From Ostrinia nubilalis (taxonomy: Eukaryota > Arthropoda > Insecta > Lepidoptera > Crambidae), in assembly GCF_963855985.1 (NCBI RefSeq), contig NC_087091.1:16312154-16376153 (forward strand): 64,000 bases of DNA. The letters run 5' to 3'. A program made the translations under genes and the position numbers. Shown piece after piece: positions 45,279 through 58,641 of the stretch (the first letter of the stretch is position 1; the number at the start of each line of letters is the position of its first letter). Below the pieces are notes generated by a model. The model searched no databases. It saw nothing but the letters and a program-made list of their open reading frames with translations, and had not been told where the DNA came from.

Positions 45279-45340
45279 TACACATTACGTCAGGTTGTGT
45301 AAACAAAACATTTTGTTTACACAACCTGACGTAATGTGTA
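45279..45340. repeat. Perfect 30-bp palindrome with 2-nt loop
   Basis: 45279-45308 is the exact reverse complement of 45311-45340, with only CA between. The arms start TACACATTACGTCAGG. Likely a tiny foldback element; long, almost spacer-free palindromes are prone to instability. Confidence 0.9.
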
Positions 45341-46086
45341 TTATACATATAATTATCAATTTAGTTTTCATGTGCAGGGAATTTTGTTTTGAATAGGTAA
45401 AATAATCCCCAGTTTTTAATAAAAAGTATTTAGTTATTTACTTAACTAAATAGATACGTCCAGGACAGTTACCAATAAAATATCACACACACTAGCTCCC
45501 TTAAGCTTTCTTGCATAATTTGCATTTGCATTAAGTAACGTGGCATAGTCATGGAATATTCGTGTATAATAAGAAATGGATCCATAATAATATATTTTTC
45601 ATCAACACATCACCCTCCAGCACTAGAAACGGGCGCCAATTTGTACATGTCTTAAGACCCACGCGTTGCATCAGACGATGTAAAATCATTTGCCGTTTTC
45701 ACGGCCGCCACTCACGCCTCGTCCTAAGGCTAATCGGCTGATTACGCAACTGCACAAGCTTTAAGGATTAATGTTAAATGTGACGTGACATCATAGGTGG
45801 CGTCGCCAGCCGTCACAGCGCTTTGTGTGGTCTAACGCAACAACGATTATGGTTGTTACTTGTAAGTACCGCGCTTTAATTTTCTTATGGACGTTTTCTA
45901 TCTAGCGATTCTATTCGGAATTTTCAACTCATAAACCAGTTAATGCCTTAAGAGCTTGTGGTTTACCGCAACTCTACATTGGTGCAGTAAGTAAGAAGTA
46001 AAATAGCATACCTATTCTACTTTACAAAACTTATTAAAAGTTTTCAAGGCTACATAGCCGTCTACTTAAAGATTGATAGACTTATG

Positions 46087-46198
46087 CCCGTTTTCACCAT
46101 CAATCCCTAATTTTTAAGTGACCCCTATGGTAACACTTAATATGAATATTGTTATCATAGGGGTCACTTAAAAATTAGGGATTGATGGCGAAAACGGG
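46087..46198. mobile_element. Palindromic MITE, CCCGTTTTC ends
   Basis: 49-bp arms 46087-46135 and 46150-46198 with two mismatches, outer ends CCCGTTTTC and GAAAACGGG, loop of 14 nt. 112 bp, non-coding; no certain target duplication. Confidence 0.75.
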
Positions 46199-49100
46199 TG
46201 TTTGCAACATAAATAGCTCCTCAGCCCATTCCACGATCTCAGAGAAATCGCATATTTCCAATAAAAACATTAACATGTTTAATGAAAACATCAGCATGGT
46301 ACAATCTCGTGGTTATAAACTCCATGATTTACGAGTTGCCCTACAACGAGCAAGACATTCTATTGGGATCAATTCGCGTTGACATCACCGGCTTACAACA
46401 CCTATTAGCCAGCTTTCCGGTGCCTTCGACATGACATCATCTAAAGAAATACCGTTTATTGCGCACTATACATTATACATGCTTTTGAGTCAGCAGCGCT
46501 GAATGAAGCACAGGGTGAACGTGAAATCGTGAGATTTTCCTTGAAAAAGCGTTTAATCAGCCGCCGCGGCGCCGATATAAAAAGGCATTTTAAATGGCAA
46601 CATGTAAAAAACTTAATTTATCTTGTAGGTAAATTCTAGTGGAATTGCACCTAATTATTGGACATCACTTTAACTTTATGCTCGTTGCATAACCAATGCA
46701 ATTTGAGTCATTAAGTAGAGTCATTGGCTCATTTATTATGCATATCGAATGACTTCATTTAATCAATGCTAGAGTTATTTCAATACCTAGCAGCAATTGG
46801 AATTGTAATTTTATGACTAAAGTAAAATAAGTAACTAATTGAGTGCAATGCGCATGAATAACTTATTTACGTGTTTATTTTCGATTCTGATCACGACCAT
46901 AGTATTATTCACTTCTATCCTCATTGACTTGAACAATGTTTCTTGAGAAAAAGTTTACTTAGATAGATTCAAAAACTAAACAGATGATTGTAAAAAAAAA
47001 AACGTTAAATCGAGAATTGACGACACGTCTGAATCAAATAATTTAAAGACAATTTGTTCAAAATGTAATAAATAGCTGTCTCATACATTATTTACAAAAA
47101 AAAACTGTCCGTGAGTGATCTTCGTCTACCGTAAATGGTGTCCCATTTCGAAATAAAAGATAATTTTTCATTTGAACCTAATCAAACTATCGTCACCTTG
47201 CATGAAGATATCACACGTAGGCCACCGTCTGCTTACACAGATGCGCTCGCGTACAGTGACATAGAAACAATGGACGAATAGCCTTACGATTACAGTCGAA
47301 TAACCGAGCAAAGGTCATTCGTATTGGCTCTACATTACTTACGATACAATAATGAAGAAAGTTAAATTATGTTTCATTTTGACTTCTTGGACGAATAATA
47401 CAAAGTAATACGATAACAACTATGCTTAAGCAGAAAGATCAATGATTACTTATTTCATTAACTGAAAAAATTGAGCCGCTCTATAATTCAATTTTATTTT
47501 CATTTAATCACCATCCACCTGTTTGGGCAGTAAGGTTTCCGAAACAAAAACTAACCTTATTTCGGCAGTTAATGATCGAATAGTAATTTAAATGTCTATA
47601 ATTTGGATCGCGCGTGGTTTACATTAAGCTCATTAAATAGCACTAAACAAAAACACATCGTAACGCTCCCATCTCCCGAGCCCTTCACACCTACCGAGGG
47701 GCTTATAGCTGTCTCATTTAGACGCGGGAATTTGTTAAGTGAGCTCATAATCGAAGCTGGCAAGCAGCATTCGATGGCCAATAACATTAATTGACGATTA
47801 TTTTCGTGTTCGGCGCGAGGTTAAGTGGCCAGCTCTACACTACTTCTAACGAGATGATTGCCCGTTATTGGATCGTCGGCACTGACGTCACAATTCAGTG
47901 ATCAAACATTACAGCGATAAACTATCACTTATCAGTCGCATGCCGATAAATAGAATCGCCCCCTTGATCACCCCACTCAAAACAATTGACAGCTGTAGAC
48001 AGAATAGGCAACAAGATCTTTTATATAATTTGGAGGCCAAGTGTTATTGAAAAGTTTAAAAGGCGAAACATTTTCACACATACATGACATCCGTACATTT
48101 AGTTAATGTAATTTCTGTAATATTATAACAAAACAACAGGGCCTTTAATCTTTATGTACGGATCAGTTTAAATATAACCGCTGTATTGAATTACTCAACA
48201 AGTATTGACTTTTTATTATACACGCAGGCGACGGCAACAAGTCTAGCCTTGGGCGTGTCACATACAATTTTCCAGCTGAGCGGGATATGTGGGGCAAAAT
48301 GTATTTAAGTCAATTGAATCACTCAATGAAATTTTATTTTTATGCGTGGCCCAGAGAAGCTTACTTGCCAAGGCCGCAGTTTTCAGTAACCCACAAACAA
48401 AATACGGGTTACTCATCACATTTCGTTACTGGTGATTTATTTTCCCGCAACGACTTTAATAGCGCAGTTAAAGGGATACAAGTTTTACGCACTACACCGT
48501 ACAATAGCATCGTAAAATATCCGCAATGAAATTCGGGCTTTAAAGAGCTTTAGTTTTTTATTTACAAAAATACTCGTCCATACCTTTACACTCTACAAAG
48601 TTCTATTTACTACATACCTTTGGAATTGATTACATAAGATAATCAACGCACATTATCTTGCCAGGCCGCCTAGATCGGCACAAATGGTTTGACATTTCAT
48701 TTATAATTCTATTCTCATACTGCTCTCCCGCAATAGTTATCCAAATGTGGACTAGAGGCATTTCTTCACTTTAGGCCAGTGGAGCGAGCAAGACGCCCGA
48801 TAAGGAAGCGCAGCCCAGATCCTGTGCGCCGGAGCAGTTAGCGAAACCACAAATCAATCGTCCTTCATGACTCACGCGCTGATGCCAACGGACTACCACA
48901 GGCCGGAGACAACGCGCAGACATTCAAAAAGTCTATCACAATAGGTACGAATTCGAAGAATGTTTAGATTTCCAAGATTCATGAATTCATTTCGCTTCAC
49001 TTTGAACGTTTGTTTGTTTGGAAATGTAATAGCTACTATTTGAACGTTTGAACACAATGAAGATAGCATTCGTTGTATCTATAATGATTCATTTTACCTT

Positions 49101-52100
49101 AGTATGAAAATATATACCTATCTCAATGAAAATTTTCGTCATATTTTACTGTGGTAAATTGTATGTGATACATGCATGTTCTCTACAGAAGCCGGCAATA
49201 AATTGTAGACTTGTTTCTTATCCGCAAATGCAATAAAAATTATACCGCTTTAGGTCAATATGCTTAAAACTGATAATGGGATTATATACACAGTAGAATT
49301 CATTAGCAAATTAGATAATGTTTTTACGTGATAACCCAATTTACAAATTCATATCTGATTTTATTGATGAATTTTTGATGCCACTCCTACTTTTAATATT
49401 TTCACATTAACTACCTGCTGAAAAATACTTTGATTTATGACGTGAGCGTCTCTCTCATGCTCGTACTAATCAGATAGTGTTAAATAATTTAACTTTTCCA
49501 TTCAAAGCTGAAACTAATCAAACCTTACAGTAGACTAATCGCCCGTGTGCAGCCGGTGGGCGGCGCCGGCGCAATCTCACGACACATCTTAATCGTCCAT
49601 GTTCCTTTTTGGTCGTCTGTAAGCCCACAATAGCTGCGCGCGCGGCGATACCTCGCGTGTCTGCGCCCAGTCTGCTTTCAAATGCATCATCGCATTGGCA
49701 TCGCATTCGCTCCATTTCGAAAATATATTACAAGACGATCATGTGACTCATTATGAGTCGATTTACCAATTTCGTTAAGGAGGTTGCTCAAGCGCATCTA
49801 CTATGTCCAATCTATTACAAATAATGAGAACTAGAGACAGATTGACTACTTTATCGTGTGGTGCAATTGCAAAAAATGCACTAATGCGATAAATATTGGT
49901 AAAATTATTTTAAAAATGAAGTAAAATAAAGAATGAATCAAATAGTCTACAAACTCTACCAACTTAGCGCGTCTTATTTACGAAAATATGTATTGTTTAC
50001 GTGAACATCCTAGAGAAGTTTTGACAATTACAAACGATAACAACTAACTATATCTCATTATATGATTAATGAGAAAAAAGAACACAAATTAACAATTCGA
50101 AATTTCAACCACGCAGAAAGCTATTTGGCTACGAGTTTGCTCTACGCTACGTGCAACAACATCGCGTTTGCCAGCTCTCGTAGCTTGCAATGAGTAGAGT
50201 TCCTAGAATTTGCACGCACGGTGCCAGCATAGCTGGATGAGCTATGTCATTGGCACGAGCCACCCGAGGCGTTGCGACGTTCTAGTATTCACACAGGCTT
50301 GCTATTTCGTCCCAATAGATTCTAATTAGCAGGCGTTTGAAGAACATGATATACATAAAAAAAAATGTTAAAAGGTCACGAAAGATTTTATTTTTAGTTA
50401 CAGCATCAACCATCATCCTGCTAATGAATGAAAATGAATAACATTTTTAAAAGTACGAATAAATTATGTAAGAGTTAACATGTAGACGAATAAAGCTGCT
50501 CGCTCTATACCCAATAAATATGTTATGTCACTTGTTATGTCTTATGAATATTCAATTTAATCTGATGAATTATTATTTGTAACATTTATAACAATTATTG
50601 GTCAAATGTAAAATTATTTGCGTTATTTATGAAGGTAAAAGTAATTATGAGTCGTAAATCAAACATACGATTCCCAGTACAGAAGCCCCATTAGTTAAAT
50701 ACTATTAAAGTTAATTGGTGGCTCTTAATTTTAACGGTTAATGATTTATTTCTGTTTCGTTGCACCAGGACGTTCACCCTGTATTTATTATTTATTTATA
50801 GTTTTAACACTGTAGTTAAGAGATCATAGATGGGTATCAAACAATCGCGGCCACAAAAAATGGACCAGTGATTCATGTAACATATAATTATCTCTATTAG
50901 ATATTATACGCTAACGTTAGTAATTTGTTATGAATAAAGTTGATATATTGATATCAATTTGTCAATGAGAATTGGCATACAGTAGAAACTTTTATTACCG
51001 CCATAATAAAAATTCAAAGCCTGATGGATGTATGGATGGATGCTTTCTCTGAATTTTGATTAGTTTAATAATCAAATAACTCAATAAACCAGACAAACTA
51101 TCAGTAATTAATTTAATTCTTACTTAAAAATATCGATTCATAACTTACTTTGATATTTATAACTCTACCCAAATAAATAAAGAAAGTTAGCGCCAGAAAA
51201 AGTCCTAAAGCAGCATATCTGTCAAAGTGTTACTAAGTAATTAATCCATTTGAGTAGATCAGAAGAAATGTGATATTCACTTCGCTCATTAACACATCAG
51301 TGGCGGCCGCTTCCCTAATTAAGTGAATGTGTCTAATTGCTATCTCCCATCACGGAGACAGGTTCAAACTTGAGCCCGTCTCACTAAGGGCCATCCGTCA
51401 ATCAAAACGAAGTCAATGTCATGGCTTCATCAGTGGAGAGATGATATTAACGGCTATGGAAGAAAACTACAAAAATGAGATACCCAAAATAGTCGCTTTC
51501 TTTTTCAGAAATCTACTTCGTCCGAATCAGTAATGGAAAAAAAGTTTTCGAAATACAAGCAATTTTTTACGTTCTGCATATTTACGATGAAAAATTAATA
51601 TAATGAGCCTATGATAAGATAGATAGCTAGTCAAATACCGACCCAATTTACGCACATACCAACAGAGAGTTTGAGATACTTGAGTCGAATACGTACATCT
51701 TCTATATTGATTTGGTTTGGAAGCAATAGACGTAATAGTGGCCAGACAGCACGTGCGTGTACGTTTGTCTCAAAATATGAACTGGAAGCGATTACTAATT
51801 TAAGATTTTAAAACTTTTAGGAAATTTTTAGGAACGAAACGGCCAAGCCACGTATTTTGACTAAAATGTAGAGTTTGTGACTTTATAGGACGTGTAGAGT
51901 TACAAGCTTGGGTCTACATGAGATCTGATAAGTTTTTGACAGTGCGAGCTATGTAGTCTCGTCGCGGCAACATTTTAAGTACATGAATTTTTAGGTGGGG
52001 CTTATGAAATACTTTTTGTTGAAAAATGTAATAAGTCCTATATTAAATTAAATTAATGTGTTAAATAATTTAAACACGTTTCAGAAGAAGATGAGATTCA

Positions 52101-52639
52101 GAAATGCTATTTCTCGATGCGTTTCAGAACAGCTAAATAGTCACGAGGAATAGCTGTTCAGTATCATGAAATGGTCATGATGAATAATTTATTAATGTGG
52201 AAAACACACATAATCTTAGACAAAAAAAACCGAATTATTTAAACAAAAGATCGATCGTTTAAGCCTTAGACCAACCACAATTATGCAATCTATTGATTCG
52301 GCCGTGATCTTGATCGTATTGGGTTCGATTACACCGAGTTCGATCACACATGATCGATGAGCTAGACTAGACGCCAGCTAATATTTGCTTTTAGTCTATT
52401 TCTAAATCTAAATGACTATTTAGTCACGCAATACTCACGTGTAAAACTGTGATTTAATGGTGCAATGTTAAGTACTGTGAAATTAAAAGCAAAAACAAGC
52501 CGGGGAGCTACTTCAGCTAATTTTTGAAACTACTACATATTAGAATTCAAGTAAAATAAAATTAAATCAAGATATGTGCCATTTTATCAGAATAAGATAA
52601 ATCTACTACATGTACTTAACTGCTAGCTTCATCGTTAAG
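46199..52639. other. Long non-coding stretch
   Basis: No gene or repeat family is supported in 6.4 kb. GC-rich islands occur at about 48775-48930 and 49545-49700, and a GATA/CRE cluster at 47883-47949. Their conservation is unknown. Confidence 0.4.
47883..47949. promoter_or_regulatory. CRE plus three GATA sites (candidate enhancer)
   Basis: A perfect TGACGTCA at 47883-47890 is followed by GATAA 47916-47920, TTATC 47929-47933 and GATAA 47945-47949. GATA sites are common by chance in AT-rich DNA. The cluster and the CRE palindrome are suggestive only. Confidence 0.2.
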
Positions 52640-52722
52640 TCATTGAGGGACTATGTTCAGCTGTGGTTCAGCAGTGAACGTCCTATGGCTGAAATGATGA
52701 CGATGATGATGACATCATCAAG
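52640..52722 (+). mobile_element. RTE-type LINE 3'-end fragment
   Basis: Contains GCAGTGAACGTCCTATGGCTGAAATGATG followed by a (GATGAT)n tail, the usual end of lepidopteran RTE elements (from memory). It is in the same orientation as 2585-2775 and opposite to 57017-57120. Confidence 0.55.
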
Positions 52723-54567
52723 ATAAAATACCTACAAGTGACAATCGTATGACATTAGTTTCATGGCCTGAAAATAATTTGCTTCCTGCAGCAAATTACT
52801 GCTAAATTAGTTCTTATTCTAAAAAGACCGGAAGTAATTCCACTTGGATTTACCATGCTGATCTCATCAGCCTCCGTAGCCCCATCCATTTGCGAACCGA
52901 TGGACCGATCGCGATCGCTATCGGCTCCTCTAATAGGAAATGGTAATTTAACCCATTTCATATCCCAACTACGAGTGACTCTATCCTCCTCCATGTTTAT
53001 TGGGTGGAGTTTGCAGAAGTTAAAGAATCTCGAGCTTAAAGCAGCTAAAATAGTTTTGCTAAAACATTTTTAAAATTATTGTTCTTACAGAACGATCACC
53101 TTGATGTAGCGATGACGACAACTGAAAACAGTTCATCAACTTTGTATATCATTACAATATACTCGTCAGTTTCTTAAATCAATCTCGTGTTGCTTAACTT
53201 CTGTCATTACGATTGAACAGGCTGTTCAAACGGACAGATGCCTTATAAATATGCATAAACATTCTAATAGTGACAGGGGCGTGTCGGCAGATGTGGGCTG
53301 GTCGCTGACAATGGAGCGTTCATCACCAACATTGTGATATAAAACGCTTGATGTATCGAAGGAGCAAGAATTTAACTTATGTAAGAAATAAAATATTTAT
53401 TTAGAAGTTTTATCAATTTGCCATGTTGTGAGGTAAAGACACAATCGCAGGCTTATATCAATATTTACTAAGTAAAAATATAACCGAGTGTCATTTCATA
53501 ATTCGGACCGTAGTGTTCAGAGAAAACATTATTATCAGCAGTGCTCGGCTAACTGATGTAGAGAGTGGAACATGTGAGATGTCAATAACATGCGTACGTA
53601 TAATATTCAGCTTACCGTTTAGCTAATTGCACTTCAAATCCTTCATACATCGGGTCGAAAATCCTTTGCACTAAAAGAGAAACCACTTTACGGCGGCAAT
53701 AAAGTTTGTGGATGTTAAATCTAATCAAAATTGCACAATATAATTACATACATTCTATGAATTTCATGTCCCAAGGCGTAGTATTTACCGGTGTTCCTAT
53801 CACCAGCGTAACTTTACGACCACCACAAGTGGAAATCAGTTTAATACTGATATAATTAATGTTCTCGGGCCCATAACCGCACAGCTGCGGTGAGATTGGC
53901 CATAAAAGTAATCGGCTAGCGGTGCAGAGAAACCTGCAGCCGCTAGGCTATCTCCAAACCCTAAGGCGGACCGTCAATCAGCTCGATTCGCAGCTGGGGC
54001 ATGTGTTCCAAAAGTGATTTATATTAGAAACATAGATATGGCTAACAAATAACCAAATTATAACTAGCAAGCATACGTGTATTTAGCAACCAATGATAAT
54101 GATTTGCATTTTCGAGCGCCGTTTTGAACTACAGTGCTTTAAACGCACACTTACCGGCTAAATTGAAAAATAGACGGGAAAAGTGAGCTGCTAGATAGAA
54201 ATATTCAAATATTATTCACATCATCAGCTGCATCGCCATCGGCGACAGTATTGAATGAATCATTATTACTAATAATTGCGAAGTCGATTGTCAAATTAAA
54301 TCTAGCGAAGTAAATAGGTCGAAATCATCACACAAATGATAGATTGATGAGATGATGGGCGTCTCACCAATCACAATGACTATGTCGCGCCTGTTAAACT
54401 ATCATTAATCATTTCCTGTAAGTATTTATTATTTCGCAATTGTTTCGGCGTATTCGTTGCATTATACTTTGTTCAATCGTACCTAATAAAGGGAGTCAAA
54501 GTATTAGGCTATGCGCGCACGGGTGACTAAACTTTTTGTCACCGTGACAGTATATCTTTCTCTTTAA
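52723..54567. other. Non-coding stretch
   Basis: No gene supported. A GC-rich patch at about 53870-54000 contains CAGCTG motifs; its function is unknown. Confidence 0.4.
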
Positions 54568-54720
54568 AGCTTCAACCACACCGGCGCGTGCAGATCGCCA
54601 TCGCCGGCGCGATCAAAGGCCAATGACAGGTCGCGCGACCCATGAAAGTTCACGCGACCTGTCATTTCCCTATGATCGCGCCGGCGATGGCGATCTGCAC
54701 GCGTTGGTGTGGTTGAAGCT
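54568..54720. mobile_element. Harbinger-like MITE (GC-rich palindrome)
   Basis: Flanked by TAA (54565-54567 and 54721-54723). Ends AGCTTCAACCACACC and complement. The inner arms carry GATCGCCATCGCCGGCGCGA and its complement, so most of the 153 bp folds back. A second inner palindrome (GACAGGTCGCG...CGCGACCTGTC) lies in the centre. Confidence 0.7.
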
Positions 54721-54723
54721 TAA

Positions 54724-56669
54724 CACTTTCACGGCGTAACCATGATATTATGGAACCAACACCCAACACACTCATACTAGTAAGAGGTATTTGTTTATCG
54801 AACCCAGTAGACCCAATCAAAACTATTATTATTGCAAATTCGACACGGTAATCATTTCGTATAATCCGTCAAAGGATTAGGTGCTGCGCTGATTTCTTTT
54901 CGCAACACAATGCGGCTTAATCCACATCTGCCCCACATTCCGCCTGACTTACATGGAGACATTTGTCACAATCGGCTCAGCCGATTCTAATAGAGCCTTA
55001 CATTACAGGCGGCGTGTTGGCCTCGAAGCCGAGTAATGTCAAGTGGATGTGAATGTCCTATTTGCGAACTTGTGTCTAGTGACAGCTTTGACACAAATAA
55101 ATCTTACCTACTTACTTCATCTGAATGAGATACGCTGTTCTCTTCAAGGAACCTACTATATTTTATGTACTGTTTGAAATTGAATTGTCTGAAAGAGTCT
55201 CGGAATTCCTGCGGTAGGTAAATTAAAAGTATCATTCGACTGATAATTTGATAGCGAGGAAGATAAAAATCGTGCTCATTTGGATAATTTAACAGGTATT
55301 TATAGAGCCTACAATTAGTATTTGAAGTAAATTAAATGTATTTTTATTTAATACCAATGCAAATCTAGGTATGCTAAAATTCACGTAGCGCTAAGCGACT
55401 TGCAAATAGTTTTATAGCCAAACAAGCCTCTAAGTACTATGTTGCAAACAAACTCTACGAAATAACATGTTTACACGGCACTAGATGATAATGCGGGCGA
55501 TAGAAACGGGACCACGTCAGGATGAAGTCACCGCTTGTCTCCTGCGTTTGTTGTCATACCGCTCATTGAGCACGGAGGCGCTATGTCAAGAATTCTCTAG
55601 TACGGGGAATGGCGCGTGGCGCAAGGTATAAGTCCGGGCGATAGAAACGGGACCACGCCGGCAGATTGTGCGTCGCAAATAAAAATAACAAACCCCCAAA
55701 GGCGTCACATTATTATAACAATTGGGAAACCCTGCATTATAATAAATCCCAAGCAACAACAATTATATTCCAATGAACTATTCCATTAAACCTTGGAAAA
55801 AACTCGCTTCCTCTTATGTCTTATACCGTTTCATAGCCAATAGAGATCGGCACAGAGGCGCCATGGTTGACGCCATCACCGTAAACAAAAATAATACGCA
55901 GTTGAGCCGATTATGCTAAATAAATAGGTCGCCTCCTTTGGACCATGACCTAAAGAACCTTTACATTTAACTCTAAATGTTAAGGACCTATGGAAGTCTT
56001 CTTTAATAACTCTTCGCCAATAAAAATACTCGTATCTTGTCATAGACCATAAAATAGCCATAATATTGCCTGAAACTACGTAAAGATCGTCTTGATCACC
56101 GTATTTATTATTTGTTCGAATTTCACAAGCGGAGACGGACTCAATTGGTCGAGTTAGCCCAAGGTGAGGCGCCATGGTAGTTCCCACGGGCGTCAGATAT
56201 GCCATCATCGGCTCAATCTGCGTAATGGGCGAAATTAATTTATTAGTGACATTGATTACATTATTTGGACTTCCAATTTAAAAATGTGTTGAGTTACGTC
56301 AACTTTTAGATTAATGTTAACACTTTGGATACTGTGGCATGCTTGCAAGTCAGTTATAATTATACTGTATAATTTTTACATATAAATAATTGAACTAGTT
56401 TGAAGTTCAAAAAGTGACTTGAAGAGTTGAACTAATTTAAAATGTATTTGTAATAACTTCGACACAAACAGAATTCCAAGTAGCACGATTAATGTAAATG
56501 TATTGAAAATATTCGATGACATCGCATGACGCAAGCCGCGGGACCTTGGCCATGCAATGCGACCGGTGCAATTCGCATGTGCAGGGTGCGTCGAATTACA
56601 ACTGGACCGCGCGCGCTTTGAGTTCTTAACGAAGGTTGAATTGACCAATGTTTGCATAATTATACAATA
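54724..56669. other. Non-coding stretch with a 23-bp direct repeat
   Basis: CGGGCGATAGAAACGGGACC plus ACG occurs identically at 55494-55516 and 55635-55657, 141 bp apart. No gene is supported. Confidence 0.55.
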
Positions 56670-56892
56670 CCAGCTTTTCGCCCGCGGCTTCGCGCGCGTG
56701 GTCTACATTATCTACATATTTTACGGAACCCTATTTTTTTCCAAAATAAAATGTAGCCTATGTTACTCGTGGATAATGTAGCTTTCGAATGGTGAAAGAA
56801 TTTTTAAAAACGGTCCAGTAGTTTTTGAGCCTATTCATTACAACCAAACAAACAAACAAACAAAGTTTTCCGCTTTATAATATTAGTGTAGA
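56670..56892 (-). mobile_element. Short Helitron (- strand)
   Basis: On the - strand it starts TCTACACTAATATTATAAAG after an A and ends CGAAGCCGCGGGCGAAAAG + CTGG before a T. It contains a (TTTG)n microsatellite at about 56844-56863. 223 bp, no coding capacity. Confidence 0.7.
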
Positions 56893-57016
56893 TAAGTTAT
56901 TTTTCATAGCATGATCGGTTTTATCTAGCGAGTTGGTAAACCTTTGTCAACTGTTGTCGTTGTACACAAGTCTATAAACTTTCTAGCACTTGGCGCTAAC
57001 CAATTCATCATAAGCT

Positions 57017-57120
57017 CTCAATCATCATCATCATCATTTCAGCCATAGTACGTCCACTGCTGAACATAGGACTCCCTATAACTTCCATGTGGACCGGTTA
57101 GTAGCGGTCTGCGGAAGCTC
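57017..57120 (-). mobile_element. RTE-type LINE 3'-end fragment
   Basis: On + it reads (CATCAT)n TTTCAGCCATAGTACGTCCACTGCTGAACATAGGACTCC. Read on - it is the end of an RTE frame and its GATGAT tail. It is the best preserved of three such fragments in the window. Confidence 0.6.
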
Positions 57121-57874
57121 TCAATACAAGAGCTTTATTTGCATAATCAACAACCGTTCACGTTCAGTTCTGTCTTAGCAACCATATCGTATTAATGGCC
57201 ACTGCAATCATTCTCAGAAAGCAGACGCGATACTGCACCGTTACTGAAACATTAGTGCGAAATTAGACTGGCCTTCGTATTAGTATTTGTATTCTTTGCA
57301 GCATTTGTATTGTCGACAGGAACCAAATGTTTTCGTCTGCGGGTAGAGTTTCTGCGCGCTGTTACTTTGTAAGTGATACTGATTGAAACTTCCTCGAGTG
57401 TATGTAAACGATCTTTACTTAGGAATCTGAAGAATAATCTTTCTAAACTAATCTTGTAAGTTATAAGAAATATCATTGTAAATTATTGCACTTAACTTAA
57501 ATTATTAATGTGAAAAGCATAAACTTAAAACACCCATTAACTTAAATTAGACATTTCCTTTTATCAGTTCATCTGCCTGTCCATGTTCCTAGAATTATTA
57601 TCAGGTCTGGGAATAATACGGGAATAAAAATAGACCCTATATTTTAAAGTGAAGGTTGAGAACAGAATAATACAAGTGAACCAATGAAGAGGATATTAGC
57701 ATGTCTGTAACTTAAGTCGTTAAGCCCAGAGGCAGGCTGTAAAACTGTAAGTGAAGCTACAGGTCAGTGGGCTTCCTTAACAGAGTAAAATGGAGTAGTT
57801 CTCACGAGAAATCTCGTTAGCAGCGAATATTCTCTTTCTACTTTAAATAAGTAGGTATTAATTTTACTATTATA
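57121..57874. other. Non-coding stretch
   Basis: Nothing recognised. Confidence 0.4.
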
Positions 57875-58641
57875 CTAGCGGCCGCCCGCGACTTCGTACG
57901 CGTGGATCCCGTTTTACCCCCTTCATCTATCTTACGCGGTTTAGATTTTTTCATACAAATGTTTTTCCCGCTAACTCCCGTTCCCGTGAGAATTTTGCAA
58001 TATCCTGTTGTAACTAAGCTTTAAATTTACTAAGGTACCTGCATGCCAAATTTCAAGCGTCTATCTTACGTGGCTTAGATTTTTTCATACAAATGTTTTT
58101 TCCCGCTAACTCCCGTTCCCGTAAGAATTTTGCAATATCCTGTTATAACTAAGCTTTAAGTTTACTAAGGTACCTGCATGCCAAATTTCAAGCGTCTAAC
58201 TTAAGCGGTTTAGATTTTTCATACAAAAGGATTTTCCCTCTTGTTACCGTTTCCGTGGGAATTTCGGGAATTCCTTGTTGTAACTAAGCTCTAAGTTTAC
58301 TAAGGTACCTACATGCCAAATTTCAAGCGTCTAACTTAAGCGGTTTAGATTTTACATACAAAAGGATTTTCCCGCTAATTCCCGTTCCCGTGGGAATTCC
58401 TAAGTATCCTATAACCTGCCCAGGAGTATGAAGAATAATTGTACCAAGTTTCGTTAAAATCCGTCGAGTAGTTTTTGTTTCTATAAGGAACATACAGACA
58501 GACAGACAGACAGACAGACAAAAATTTTACTGATTGCATTTTTGGCATCAGTATCGATCACTAATCACCCCCTGATAGTTATTTTGAAAATATATTTCAT
58601 GTACAGAATTGACCTCTCTACAGATTTATTATAAGTATAGA
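57875..58641 (-). mobile_element. Helitron with internal tandem repeats, copy B
   Basis: Reverse-complement relative of 11018-11807, with the same ends (TCTATACTTATAATAAATC ... GGGCGGCCGCTAG), the same four-unit internal array and a shorter microsatellite (CAGA)n at about 58496-58520. 767 bp. The preceding base on its own strand is T, not A. Confidence 0.7.

Noticed and set aside
49518..49715. Arg-rich 65-codon - strand frame in a GC-rich patch
   Set aside because: No known domain. The composition explains the open frame.
53090..53180. Acceptor-like TTCTTACAG followed by an open stretch, tested as the next lectin exon
   Set aside because: The translation lacks lectin motifs and cysteines and shows no donor in phase.
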